Positions 51,923 through 61,275 of a stretch of 64,000 nt of DNA are shown piece by piece. The notes under the pieces are model-generated. The model worked only from the letters and a program-made list of their open reading frames with translations, was not told the DNA's origin and did not search any database. The DNA is from an uncultured Pelagibacteraceae bacterium (GTDB lineage: Bacteria; Pseudomonadota; Alphaproteobacteria; Pelagibacterales; Pelagibacteraceae). Position numbers and translations under genes: made by a program. Position 1 is the first letter of the stretch. Each line of letters begins with the position of its first letter. The stretch lies in the NCBI GenBank assembly GCA_902572005.1, contig CACGEC010000002.1, positions 1 through 64,000 on the forward strand, given 5' to 3'.

Positions 51923-51944
51923 ATTGTGATAAAATTATCACAAT
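51923..51944. promoter_or_regulatory. Perfect 22-bp inverted repeat, candidate operator
   Basis: ATTGTGATAA-AA-TTATCACAAT, 10-bp perfect arms, about 145 bp upstream of the OMP start codon. Confidence 0.5.
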
Positions 51945-52360
51945 ATTATTCAGTAATTTCAATGTTTTTTACACCTTAAAAAAAACTGTTAAAAATAAAC
52001 AACTTTTGATTGATTATGACTAAATAAAAAAATTTATGGTTAATTTTTTGCAAAATAACGATTCTTTACAAAAATTTTTTATAAAAAATTAATTAATAAG
52101 AATTTTTAATAAACGTTGATTAAAAAATAGCAAAAACACTATTATAATTAAAACTATAGATGAAATTAAATTTATTGTTTTAGTTTTTGATTTGATGAAA
52201 ATTGCTAATATTACATGTTTTTAGTTTGCAGTAAAATAACCTAAAGCTGTCCAAATACATTTTTGAATCCTACAATTCATTGAATTAAGAGAAAAGAATA
52301 ATTCTTACGGCAGATAGGGTTACAAAAAAAAACAAGTATCTTTGAAAAAGGACAGGACCT

Positions 52361-52446
52361 AAGTGATATACAAAAAAAGATAGTCCTTAAAAACCGGGAG
52401 CTAAAGATGGCTAAGAAGGACTATCAATAACAATATATCAGATCTT
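52361..52446 (+). ncRNA. Candidate structured RNA or leader upstream of DUF2805 gene
   Basis: Nested helices TGATATA/TATATCA (52364-52370/52434-52440), GATAGTCCTT/AAGGACTATC (52379-52388/52416-52425), AGCTA/TGGCT (52399-52403/52408-52412). Confidence 0.5.
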
Positions 52447-52488
52447 AAAAAAAATGCATTATCTATTTTTTTCAAATATAAGGGATTT

Positions 52489-52785
52489 ATGAAAAAAAAA
52501 GGTCACAGGCCAGTCACTAGGGTCAAAAATCCTGAGCCAAAAGTTGAGGACCCAGATTGGGTCATATGGGCTGCATGGGCAGATAGGATCACTTTTGAGG
52601 AAATTGAAAAAAAAACTGGTTATTCAGAATCAAGCGTAATCAAAATTATGAGAAGATCCTTAAAACCATCTTCATTCAGATTATGGAGAAAAAGAGTAAA
52701 CCAAAAAAGTATTAAACATCGTAAAAAATTTGAATATTCAAGAAAACAAATGACTAGTAAAATAAAAAAAGGTGATTATTTATAG
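52489..52785 (+). CDS. DUF2805/TIGR03643 family HTH-like protein
   Basis: DPDWVIWAAWADRITFEEIEKKTGYSESSVIKIMRRSLKPSSFRLWRKRV. Confidence 0.88.
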   Translation: MKKKGHRPVTRVKNPEPKVEDPDWVIWAAWADRITFEEIEKKTGYSESSVIKIMRRSLKPSSFRLWRKRVNQKSIKHRKKFEYSRKQMTSKIKKGDYL

Positions 52786-52788
52786 CAT

Positions 52789-53043
52789 ATGAAAAAAATA
52801 ACTATTTATACAGGTCCATTGTGTAATTATTGTGATGCAGCCAAAAGATTGCTAACAAGAAATAACGCATCTTATGATGAAATAAATATTGCATCAGTTG
52901 ACGGTGCTATGGATGAAATGATCAAAAAAGCAAATGGAAAAAGAACTATTCCTCAAATTTTTTTTGATGACCAGCATATTGGTGGGTATGATGAAGTTAG
53001 AGCTTTAGAAAGAGAAAATAAATTACAAGATCTTTTAAAATAA
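52789..53043 (+). CDS. grxC: Glutaredoxin 3
   Basis: ITIYTGPLCNYCDAAKRLL, GKRTIPQIFFDDQHIGGYDE. Confidence 0.94.
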   Translation: MKKITIYTGPLCNYCDAAKRLLTRNNASYDEINIASVDGAMDEMIKKANGKRTIPQIFFDDQHIGGYDEVRALERENKLQDLLK

Positions 53044-53376
53044 AACATAATAGATAACCCAAAAAATTAAAGTATATTCAAAAAAACTTTTTAATACTGT
53101 AATTTGTTTCTCATTTAACTTTTGATTAATGAATTTTTTTGAGAAATAAAATCCGATATTTACCAATAGAATACCAATAACAATACCGATTATTGTAAAT
53201 TTAATAGAAAAATTCTTATAACCAAAATAACAGGCTGCAATTAAAGTAAACCAAGAAACTTTAGTAATGAATATTTTAAAAATAATTCCAGCTTTTTTAC
53301 TAAATACTGATTGTGTTTTAATAATTGAATATGACCAAACTATTCCAATTAAAAAACTTAAATACTTTATAATCAT
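53035..53376 (-). CDS. Small multi-TM membrane protein, unknown function
   Basis: 113 aa with about 4 hydrophobic segments; abuts msrB and overlaps the grxC end by 9 bp. Confidence 0.6.
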   Translation of the reverse strand: MIIKYLSFLIGIVWSYSIIKTQSVFSKKAGIIFKIFITKVSWFTLIAACYFGYKNFSIKFTIIGIVIGILLVNIGFYFSKKFINQKLNEKQITVLKSFFEYTLIFWVIYYVLF

Positions 53377-53747
53377 TACTTCTTCGGTTTAAAAACTAGA
53401 CAAACTCCATTGTTACAATATCTTTTGCCAGTTGGTTGTGGTCCGTCATCAAAGATATGACCATGGTGTGCGTTACAATTTATGCAATGATATTCTGTAC
53501 GAGCATAACCTAATAAATGATCAGTTTTAGTTTCAAATACATTTGGTAGAGATTTAAAAAATGATGGCCAACCCGATCCACTTTCATATTTTGTTTGAGA
53601 CTCAAATAATTTGACATCACAGTTAGCGCAATGGAAACTACCTTCACGTTTCTCCTGGTTCAACTCACTTGTTCCAGGTGGCTCTGTACCTTCCTCAAAC
53701 ATTACTAATTTTTGCTCTGCAGTTAAATTCGGATTTTTTTTGTTCAT
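53376..53747 (-). CDS. msrB: Peptide methionine (R)-S-oxide reductase
   Basis: FHCANCDVKLFESQTKYESGSGWPSFF, EYHCINCNAHHGHIFDDGP, RYCNNGVCLVF. Start ATG at 53747. Confidence 0.94.
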   Translation of the reverse strand: MNKKNPNLTAEQKLVMFEEGTEPPGTSELNQEKREGSFHCANCDVKLFESQTKYESGSGWPSFFKSLPNVFETKTDHLLGYARTEYHCINCNAHHGHIFDDGPQPTGKRYCNNGVCLVFKPKK

Positions 53748-53751
53748 ATAA

Positions 53752-54645
53752 TTATAATAATTTAGCACATGATTGATGTAAAAAAGAGTGCAATTCAACC
53801 AATTTGTTAAAATCTTTATTATAACCACCGCCCAGAACCCCACACAATGGAATACCTTTTGAAAAAAAATTTTGGGTGACTATTTCGTCTCTTTCTTTAA
53901 TTCCATTATCTGAAATTTTTAATTTACCTAAACGATCATTAAAATGAATATCAACACCAGCTATGTAAAAAACATAGTCAAAATTTTCTTGATTTAATTG
54001 ATTAAGATAAAATTTTAGGATTTGAGTATATTCTTTATCCTCCATATTATCACTAAGTTCGACATCAAGATCGCTAGTTGATTTTTTAGCTGGATAATTT
54101 GATTTTGAATGCATACTAAAAGTAAATACATTTCTGTTTTCCCTAAAAATATCGGAATTTCCATTTCCTTGATGCACATCTAAATCGACTATTAGAATTT
54201 TACCAGCTAAGCCTCTATCAAGTAAATAATGAGCAGCCACTGCTACATCATTAAATACACAATAGCCAGCTCCCCCCTCAAAATTTGCATGATGACTACC
54301 CCCGGCTGTATTGCAAGCAATACCATTTTTGATTGCAAGTTTTGATGCTAAAACTGTTCCGCCAGTTGCAACTAATGATCTTTGGATCACGCTATCAACC
54401 AATGGGAAACCAATTTTTTTTATAGTATTTTGATCTAAAGTTTTATTCTTAACTTGATTTATGTATTTTACTGAATGAGCTCTTTTTAAAGTTTGTTCTG
54501 AACAAGGATAAGGTACATGAAATTTTTTCACTATCTTATTGCTAATAAGATAATTAGCTAATTCTCCAAACTTATTAATTGGAAATTTATGATCATCCCC
54601 AATTTTCGCAAAATAGTCCTCATGATTTACAACAGATAAATCCAT
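53752..54645 (-). CDS. Histone deacetylase family protein
   Basis: AGGSHHANFEGGAGYCVFNDVAVAA, ILIVDLDVHQGNGNSDIF, GVLGGGYNKD. Confidence 0.9.
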   Translation of the reverse strand: MDLSVVNHEDYFAKIGDDHKFPINKFGELANYLISNKIVKKFHVPYPCSEQTLKRAHSVKYINQVKNKTLDQNTIKKIGFPLVDSVIQRSLVATGGTVLASKLAIKNGIACNTAGGSHHANFEGGAGYCVFNDVAVAAHYLLDRGLAGKILIVDLDVHQGNGNSDIFRENRNVFTFSMHSKSNYPAKKSTSDLDVELSDNMEDKEYTQILKFYLNQLNQENFDYVFYIAGVDIHFNDRLGKLKISDNGIKERDEIVTQNFFSKGIPLCGVLGGGYNKDFNKLVELHSFLHQSCAKLL

Positions 54646-54647
54646 AA

Positions 54648-55598
54648 TTACTCAATTATGCGAATTGGCTTTCCTTCTGCACAGGCTTCAAGAGACTCTA
54701 TCATTTGAGTGTAATAAATATTATAATTTTCTGCAGTCACATAACCTATGTGAGGTGTTAACAGTGCATTTGGTAAAAACCTTAACTTGTTATTTTCTGG
54801 TAAAGGCTCTTTATCATAAACGTCTAGGCCTGCGCCAGCAATTTCATTAGTAGATAATCCAATAATTAAATCATCTTCATTTACTATTGGGCCTCTGGAA
54901 GTATTAATTAAAAAAGCTGTTTTTTTCATTTTATCTAATTCTTTTAGTGTAATACAATCTTTGTATCTTTCGCCTCCTTGGACATGTATAGATAAAAAAT
55001 CTGAATTTGTAATTAAATCATCTTTACTAGAAGGCAATACATCTAATTCTTTACATCTATTTAAATCTAAATTTTCACTCCAAGCCATGACCTGCATGCC
55101 AAATGCTTTACCTATTTTTGCAACTTGTGAACCTACTCGACCAAGACCGATTAAACCTAAAATCTTTCCTTTAAGCTCAGTACCAACAGTTGTTTGCCAA
55201 TAACCTTGATACATATTATCTATTTCCTGTTTCAAGTTTCTTGCCAATCCTAAAATTAGAGCCCACGTTAATTCTGGTGTTGGGTTTAGATTGCTTTCAG
55301 TCCCACTGACTATAATTTTTCTTTTTTTTGCAGCATTCAAATCAATAGATTTGTTTCTTAATCCACTAGTAATAATAAATTTTAATTTTGTTAAATTGTC
55401 TATCAAATTTTTAGTGATAGGAGTTCTTTCCCTCATTACTAAAAGAGCTTCAAAATCAGCTAATTTATCTAAAGCATCAGCTTCGTCTTCAAAAGGCTCA
55501 CTAAAAATCTTAAATTCATATTTTCCAGATAATTTTTCTAAATCCACAAATTGTTGTGATACATTTTGATAATCATCTAAAATAGCAACTTTAAGCAT
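54648..55598 (-). CDS. D-2-hydroxyacid dehydrogenase family protein
   Basis: GKILGLIGLGRVGSQVAKIGKAFGMQV, LINTSRGPIVNEDDLI, LDVYDKEPLP, LTPHIGYVT. Confidence 0.9.
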   Translation of the reverse strand: MLKVAILDDYQNVSQQFVDLEKLSGKYEFKIFSEPFEDEADALDKLADFEALLVMRERTPITKNLIDNLTKLKFIITSGLRNKSIDLNAAKKRKIIVSGTESNLNPTPELTWALILGLARNLKQEIDNMYQGYWQTTVGTELKGKILGLIGLGRVGSQVAKIGKAFGMQVMAWSENLDLNRCKELDVLPSSKDDLITNSDFLSIHVQGGERYKDCITLKELDKMKKTAFLINTSRGPIVNEDDLIIGLSTNEIAGAGLDVYDKEPLPENNKLRFLPNALLTPHIGYVTAENYNIYYTQMIESLEACAEGKPIRIIE

Positions 55599-56484
55599 TT
55601 TTAATTTCTTTATTTGATAAAAATAAACCTAATATAATTAATATAGCTCCAATCAAGTGAAAAAGTTGAAATTGTTCATCATAAAACGTGATAGCCATAA
55701 TTGTGCTAAATAAAGGAATTAATGAGAGAAATATTCCGGCTCTATTAGCCCCGATAATAGATACTGCACCCGCCCAACAATAATAAGAGCCAATGCTTGG
55801 GAACAATGCTAAAAAAATTAAAATATATAATAAATTTAAATCAAATTTAATAAGTTGTCCTTGTGAATATTCATAAAGAAATTGAGGTAAGATAAATAAT
55901 AAGCCAAAAGTACACAAAACATGAACCAATGTTAAAAGTGGTAACACGAAGTTTTTTTTTTTAAGGAAAGCAGAATAAAGACCCCAAGTAATAACTCCTC
56001 CAACCATTATTAAATCACCCTTATTAAAGTCTAATGAAAGTAAAATATCTAAATCAAACTTAACAATTATTGTTAAAATACCTAAAACTGAGAGGATGAG
56101 ACCAAAAATTTGAAATTTATTTGTTTTTTCAATTTTGAATATAAAACAAAGTAAAATTATCATAGCTGGAATTGCTGTATTAAAAAGAGATGCATTAATT
56201 ACCTGTGTGTGTACTAGAGCAAGATATGTAAAAGAATTAAATAAACCAACGCTAGTTAAAGCTAAAAATAATATTAATGGTAAATTACTTATAATTACAT
56301 CTTTAAACTTAATTATTTCCTTAAAAGTAAAAGGAATTAATATAAGCCAAACTAATGACCATCTAAAAAATACAAGAGACATTGGGGGAATGTCTGCTAA
56401 GAAAGCAAATTTTCCAATCATGAAATTCCCAGCCCAAAATAATGTGGCACAAACCAACATTATGTATGCTTTGGTATCTTGCAT
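55591..56484 (-). CDS. EamA/DMT superfamily transporter
   Basis: ATLFWAGNFMIGKFAF...RWSLVWLILIPF; two EamA repeats. Confidence 0.88.
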   Translation of the reverse strand: MQDTKAYIMLVCATLFWAGNFMIGKFAFLADIPPMSLVFFRWSLVWLILIPFTFKEIIKFKDVIISNLPLILFLALTSVGLFNSFTYLALVHTQVINASLFNTAIPAMIILLCFIFKIEKTNKFQIFGLILSVLGILTIIVKFDLDILLSLDFNKGDLIMVGGVITWGLYSAFLKKKNFVLPLLTLVHVLCTFGLLFILPQFLYEYSQGQLIKFDLNLLYILIFLALFPSIGSYYCWAGAVSIIGANRAGIFLSLIPLFSTIMAITFYDEQFQLFHLIGAILIILGLFLSNKEIKNA

Positions 56485-56487
56485 GAA

Positions 56488-57726
56488 TTAATTAAATCTT
56501 GCTGAGCTATAAGGGTCTAGATTTAAATTAGTATTTTCTTTAGCTATCATTCCAGAAACAATCTTTCCAGATATTGGTCCCAATGTCCATCCTAAATGGT
56601 GATGACCAAAACAATAGAATACATTTTTGTGATTTTTTGATGGGCCCATTACTGGTAAAAAATCTGGTAATGTTGGTCTAAAACCCAACCATTCATCCTC
56701 GTGTTCTGGTAAATCACCCAACATATATTTTGCATTATTAATTAAATTTTTAATTCTAGATTTTGATAATGGATTATCTAGCCCCCCAAATTCAACCGTA
56801 CCTACAACTCTTAATCCTTGTTCCATTGGAGTAATTCCAAATCCTCTATTTGAGAATATCACTGGTCTGTTCAAAAGATGATCGCAATCTTTAAAGTGAA
56901 CATGATATCCTCTTTCAGTATCAAGTGGAATTTTTTCATCCAATTTATCTGTGAGTTTTTTTGAAAATGCTCCACATGCAATCACTACTTTATCAAAAGT
57001 AAACTTTTGATTTTCAGAAATTAAAATGGGTTTTTCATCATCAAAATGAATATCTTTAATATTGATTTTATTAAAATTGCCACCTTTTTTTTTAAATAGC
57101 TCAAATAATTTTATTAAAATTTTTTTTGGATTTCTGGCATGTCTTGCATAAGGATAATAAACTCCTGCATGATAAAATGGTTTTATGTTGGGCTCTAAAT
57201 CATGAATTTCATCTTTATTTACCAATTGCTGTTTTACCCCTAATTCATCCCTAACCTTAATTTCTAACTCTCGACTTTTTAAGTCTTGATCGTTCCAAAT
57301 ATAAAGAATGCCTTTATTTTCTACAAGTCCCTCTAGTTTAATCTCATCAAACAATTCATCATACGCTGGAAGAGCTAAATCTAAGATTTGATGCATATTT
57401 TTTGCAGTGTGCATCATTTTATTTTTAGTGGTATTGAGAATAAACTTTAAAAACCACGGGATCATCTTAGGAACATAATTCCATTTAAGAGCCAAGGGTC
57501 CAGTCGAACTTAATAGCATTGCGGGAACATCTGCTAGTACATCGGTTCTATTAAGTGATAGCGAGGCGTAGGGTGAAAAATGACCAGCATTACCATAAGA
57601 GGCTGCTGGACTACCAGGTTCATCTCTATCAAAAATTGTAACCTCAAAACCTTTTTTTTGTAAAAATAAAGCATTTGAAATACCTTGAATACCCGCTCCT
57701 ACTATTCCAACTTTAAATTTACTCAT
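56488..57726 (-). CDS. FAD-dependent D-amino acid dehydrogenase-like protein
   Basis: VGIVGAGIQGISNALFLQKKGFEVTIFDRDEPGSPAASYGNAGHFSPYA; WLGFRPTLPDFLPVMG; FGHHHLGWTLGPISG. Confidence 0.88.
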   Translation of the reverse strand: MSKFKVGIVGAGIQGISNALFLQKKGFEVTIFDRDEPGSPAASYGNAGHFSPYASLSLNRTDVLADVPAMLLSSTGPLALKWNYVPKMIPWFLKFILNTTKNKMMHTAKNMHQILDLALPAYDELFDEIKLEGLVENKGILYIWNDQDLKSRELEIKVRDELGVKQQLVNKDEIHDLEPNIKPFYHAGVYYPYARHARNPKKILIKLFELFKKKGGNFNKINIKDIHFDDEKPILISENQKFTFDKVVIACGAFSKKLTDKLDEKIPLDTERGYHVHFKDCDHLLNRPVIFSNRGFGITPMEQGLRVVGTVEFGGLDNPLSKSRIKNLINNAKYMLGDLPEHEDEWLGFRPTLPDFLPVMGPSKNHKNVFYCFGHHHLGWTLGPISGKIVSGMIAKENTNLNLDPYSSARFN

Positions 57727-57774
57727 TCTAATTTATACAATCAATTTTTATAAAAATTTAAGCGACAAATTATC

Positions 57775-58902
57775 TTAAGCAATTGCTTGTTGACTGTGAA
57801 CTTTTGCGCTCATCACTATACCAAATCCAATCATAGTCGCTAACATTGAAGATCCCCCGTATGACATTATTGGTAATGGAGATCCAACTATAGGTAGTAA
57901 TCCTAATACCATGCTCATGTTTATAGTTATATAAACAAATATTGCAGCTGCAAAACTATAACAAAATATTTTTGCGAAATAGCTTCTAGATGAAGCTCCA
58001 ATTACTACAATTCTATAAATAGTTATTGCATAAATTATCAAAAGCAATGCAGATCCAACAAATCCAAATTCTTCTGAAAAAAGTGTAAAAATAAAATCTG
58101 TATGTTTTTCAGGTAAAAATTCTAGATAACTTTGAGTTCCTTTTAAAAAACCTTTGCCGAAGAGTCCACCTGAACCAACGGCGATTTTGGATTGAATAAT
58201 TTGGTATCCCGCTCCCAAAGGATCTCTATCTGGATTTAAAAAAGATAATACCCTTAATTTTTGATATGGTTTTAAAAAAGAGATTATAAAAGGTAAAGAT
58301 ATTAAAAAACCTATCATAGTGTAAATAAAATATTTATGATTTATACCTGCAAACCATAAAACTGCTATTCCACTAATCGAAATCAACAAAGAAGTACCCA
58401 GATCTGGCTGAACAATTACCAGCCCCATTGGTAATAAAATAATTATTAAAGAAGTTAAAATTGTATAAATTGAATTTACATTTTCTAATTTCATTCTATG
58501 AAAATATTTAGCTAAACATAATATTATACAAATTTTCATAAGTTCTGAGGGCTGCAGATTTATAAAATATAAATCCATCCATCTTTGGGAACCAGATGCT
58601 TTTATGCCAAAATAGTAAGTCCAAATTAATAGTCCTATAACTATCAAGTAAAAAAGATATCCAATTGAAAACCAAAATTTAATATTAATAAATGAAAATA
58701 TTAACATCATTATTGTAAAAGTTACTAACTTCACAAAATGACTTTTGGTATGAAATAAAACTTTACCACCATCTGTTGAATACATTGTTGTTAGGCTGAG
58801 AGTGCCAAGCAATAAAATACAAGCCAAAAGAATATAATCAAAACTTTTAAATTTTTGAAATAAACTAAAACTACCTTTGCTAAGTCTAGTATGCTGGTAC
58901 AT
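57775..58902 (-). CDS. rodA: Rod shape-determining protein RodA (SEDS)
   Basis: GSQRWMDLYFINLQPSELMKI, VGSGGLFGKGFLKGTQSYLEFLPEKHTDFIFTLFSEEFG, LPIMSYGGSSML. Confidence 0.96.
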   Translation of the reverse strand: MYQHTRLSKGSFSLFQKFKSFDYILLACILLLGTLSLTTMYSTDGGKVLFHTKSHFVKLVTFTIMMLIFSFINIKFWFSIGYLFYLIVIGLLIWTYYFGIKASGSQRWMDLYFINLQPSELMKICIILCLAKYFHRMKLENVNSIYTILTSLIIILLPMGLVIVQPDLGTSLLISISGIAVLWFAGINHKYFIYTMIGFLISLPFIISFLKPYQKLRVLSFLNPDRDPLGAGYQIIQSKIAVGSGGLFGKGFLKGTQSYLEFLPEKHTDFIFTLFSEEFGFVGSALLLIIYAITIYRIVVIGASSRSYFAKIFCYSFAAAIFVYITINMSMVLGLLPIVGSPLPIMSYGGSSMLATMIGFGIVMSAKVHSQQAIA

Positions 58903-60776
58903 TATATATCCATATATCTCTTATTGTTAATTGAAACTCTCAACTCGTGCCTATCAATTATTGATTTAAATAACTTTTTTGCCATTGGAGCTGCCGTTGT
59001 ACTTCCATTTCCACCATGTTCAACAATAACACTTACTGCATATCGTGGATGCTTGTAAGGACCGTATGCAATGTATAATGCATGGTCCCTTTCCTCATAT
59101 GGTATCTGAAATGTTTTTAAATCTAATTCACGGTCTCTTTCTGTAATTTTTTTAACTTGTGCGGTTCCAGTTTTACCTGCAAATTGATATTTTGGATCAC
59201 TTATTCTTGATCTATAGGAAGTTCCCATGACTTCATTCGTAGAACCAAACATGGCATCCTGTACGATTCTTATGTTTTCTGGATTTTCATAAAGTGGGGT
59301 AAACTTGTCATCAGGTTGATCTTTATTTTTATCATCAACAATAATTTTAGGATAAATTTTATAACCTCCATTAGCTATTTGTGCAGTCATTAAACATAAT
59401 TGAATAGGTGTTGTTTGAATATACCCCTGTCCAATACCAGTAATTATAGTTTCTCCTAATAACCAGCCTTTTCCTAAAGCGTTTTTTTTCCATTGAGTAT
59501 TTGGAACTAAACCTTTTTTTTCAATATCAAAAAGTTTATCAAAAACTTTATCTCCTAAGCCAAATTTTTTTGCTGTTTCGCTTAGTTTATCTACACCCAG
59601 TTTTCGGGCAATTTCATAAAAATAAGTATCACAAGATTGTTTCATCGCATTTCTTAAACTAACAAATCCATGACCTTTTTTTTTCCAGCAATGATAAGTT
59701 TGTCCATACAATTCGGTCTTTCCAGTGCATTTAACTGTAAAATTAGTGTTGATAATTCCATTTTCCAAAGCTGACAAAGCAACAATTGGTTTTATTGTTG
59801 AGCCTGGTGAATAATTTCCTTGCAATGTTTTATTTACCAATGGCTTCATTGGATCATTACGAATTAATTGCCAATCATCTTTGCTTATTCCAAAAACAAA
59901 TAAATTTGGATCAAACGATGGAGAGGAATGCATTGCAATAATTGAACCTGAATAAATATCCATTACACATATAGATCCAGCTTGATCTTTTAACAATACA
60001 TTAGCCAGTTTTTGAATTTCAGTATCTATTGTTAGTCTTAAAGATTCTCCCTTTTGGCCCTTTTGAAACTCTAACTGACTAATCCTTCTGCCATAAGCAT
60101 TAACCTCATATCTCTCGATATCGTTAGATCCTATTAATTGTTGCTCGAGAGATTTTTCCAATCCTGTTTTACCAACTTTTAGTCCAGGTACGAAATTTTT
60201 CTTTATAATTTCATTATTTTCAATATCATTTTCATTAGCTTGACTTACATAACCAATAACATGAGTAAAATTTTCTTTAAATGGATAGTTCCTAGAAATA
60301 GATATTACTGGTTTTACACCATTTAAGTCATACAAATGATTATTTATTTTTGAAAAATTTTCCCAACTTAAGTTATCTGAGACAATTAATGTTTCCCATG
60401 GCTTAATCTCATTCTTCTTTTTTAAAACTTTTTTAAATGACTTGTCTGATAACTCTAAAAGATCTTTTAGTCTATATATAACATATCTAAAATCCTCAAC
60501 TTGCTCTGGAATTACATGTAGTTGGTAAGCCTCAAAGTTACCTGCTATTACGTTACCAAAGTAATCGTAAATCTCACCTCTTACAGGTGCCAATTTCCAC
60601 TCTCTAATTCTATTTTTATCTGATAAAGTTAAATACTTTTTGTTTTCCTTAACTTGTAAAAAAAATAATCTACTTATTAAACCCATCATTATAAAAAATT
60701 TTAGAGATCCGGTTATAAACATCCTTCTGTTTATTGAATTTAATTTTTTTACACTATCACTCGAGGAATTAATCAT
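58902..60776 (-). CDS. mrdA: Penicillin-binding protein 2
   Basis: APVRGEIYDYFGNVIAGN, NYSPGSTIKPIVALSALE, SCDTYFYEIA, GKTGTAQVKK. Confidence 0.96.
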   Translation of the reverse strand: MINSSSDSVKKLNSINRRMFITGSLKFFIMMGLISRLFFLQVKENKKYLTLSDKNRIREWKLAPVRGEIYDYFGNVIAGNFEAYQLHVIPEQVEDFRYVIYRLKDLLELSDKSFKKVLKKKNEIKPWETLIVSDNLSWENFSKINNHLYDLNGVKPVISISRNYPFKENFTHVIGYVSQANENDIENNEIIKKNFVPGLKVGKTGLEKSLEQQLIGSNDIERYEVNAYGRRISQLEFQKGQKGESLRLTIDTEIQKLANVLLKDQAGSICVMDIYSGSIIAMHSSPSFDPNLFVFGISKDDWQLIRNDPMKPLVNKTLQGNYSPGSTIKPIVALSALENGIINTNFTVKCTGKTELYGQTYHCWKKKGHGFVSLRNAMKQSCDTYFYEIARKLGVDKLSETAKKFGLGDKVFDKLFDIEKKGLVPNTQWKKNALGKGWLLGETIITGIGQGYIQTTPIQLCLMTAQIANGGYKIYPKIIVDDKNKDQPDDKFTPLYENPENIRIVQDAMFGSTNEVMGTSYRSRISDPKYQFAGKTGTAQVKKITERDRELDLKTFQIPYEERDHALYIAYGPYKHPRYAVSVIVEHGGNGSTTAAPMAKKLFKSIIDRHELRVSINNKRYMDI

Positions 60777-61275
60777 TTAGACCCTTTAAATAAAACTTAA
60801 ATATAGAGACAAAAATTATGTAAAATAAAAAAGTGAAAAAAGTATTCACAAGATAGCTCATCAAAATTAAATTAAATGAAAAAAATAAGGTTAAAATAGA
60901 ATAGTTAATTGAATTTATAAGACTAATAACAAATAAAAAATAAAACCAATCTTTAATTTGATTGGGTCTTATTGTTATGTTTCTAAAATAAGATGTAAAG
61001 ATACAAATTAGGATATATGAAAAACTACTTATCCCAAGAGGTAACCCCACTACAGTATCATTAACCAATCCAGCTAAAAAAACTAAAAAATAATCAAAAT
61101 TTTTAAAATCTTTTAAAGTGAAATAAAAAATCAAGATAAAAGGGAAATTAAATGAAAAATAGTCCAAGTTTAGATAGTTGAAATCAAATTCATTCAAAAC
61201 AGACACAAATAAAACAATCAAAGGTATCCATGAATAAAACTTAAAAAAAGATCCTTTTGTTCTTAGACTACTCAT
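60769..61275 (-). CDS. mreD: Rod shape-determining protein MreD
   Basis: Multi-TM; FLAGLVNDTVVGLPLGISSFSYI; position between mreC and mrdA. Confidence 0.88.
   Translation of the reverse strand: MSSLRTKGSFFKFYSWIPLIVLFVSVLNEFDFNYLNLDYFSFNFPFILIFYFTLKDFKNFDYFLVFLAGLVNDTVVGLPLGISSFSYILICIFTSYFRNITIRPNQIKDWFYFLFVISLINSINYSILTLFFSFNLILMSYLVNTFFTFLFYIIFVSIFKFYLKGLND

Noticed and set aside
52036-52092. Small ORF MVNFLQNNDSLQKFFIKN in the long intergenic region
   Set aside because: 18 codons, AT-driven composition, no context support unlike the livM-linked micro-ORF.
56135-56491. Plus-strand ORF of 118 aa opposite an EamA gene
   Set aside because: Shadow ORF of a conserved membrane protein gene.
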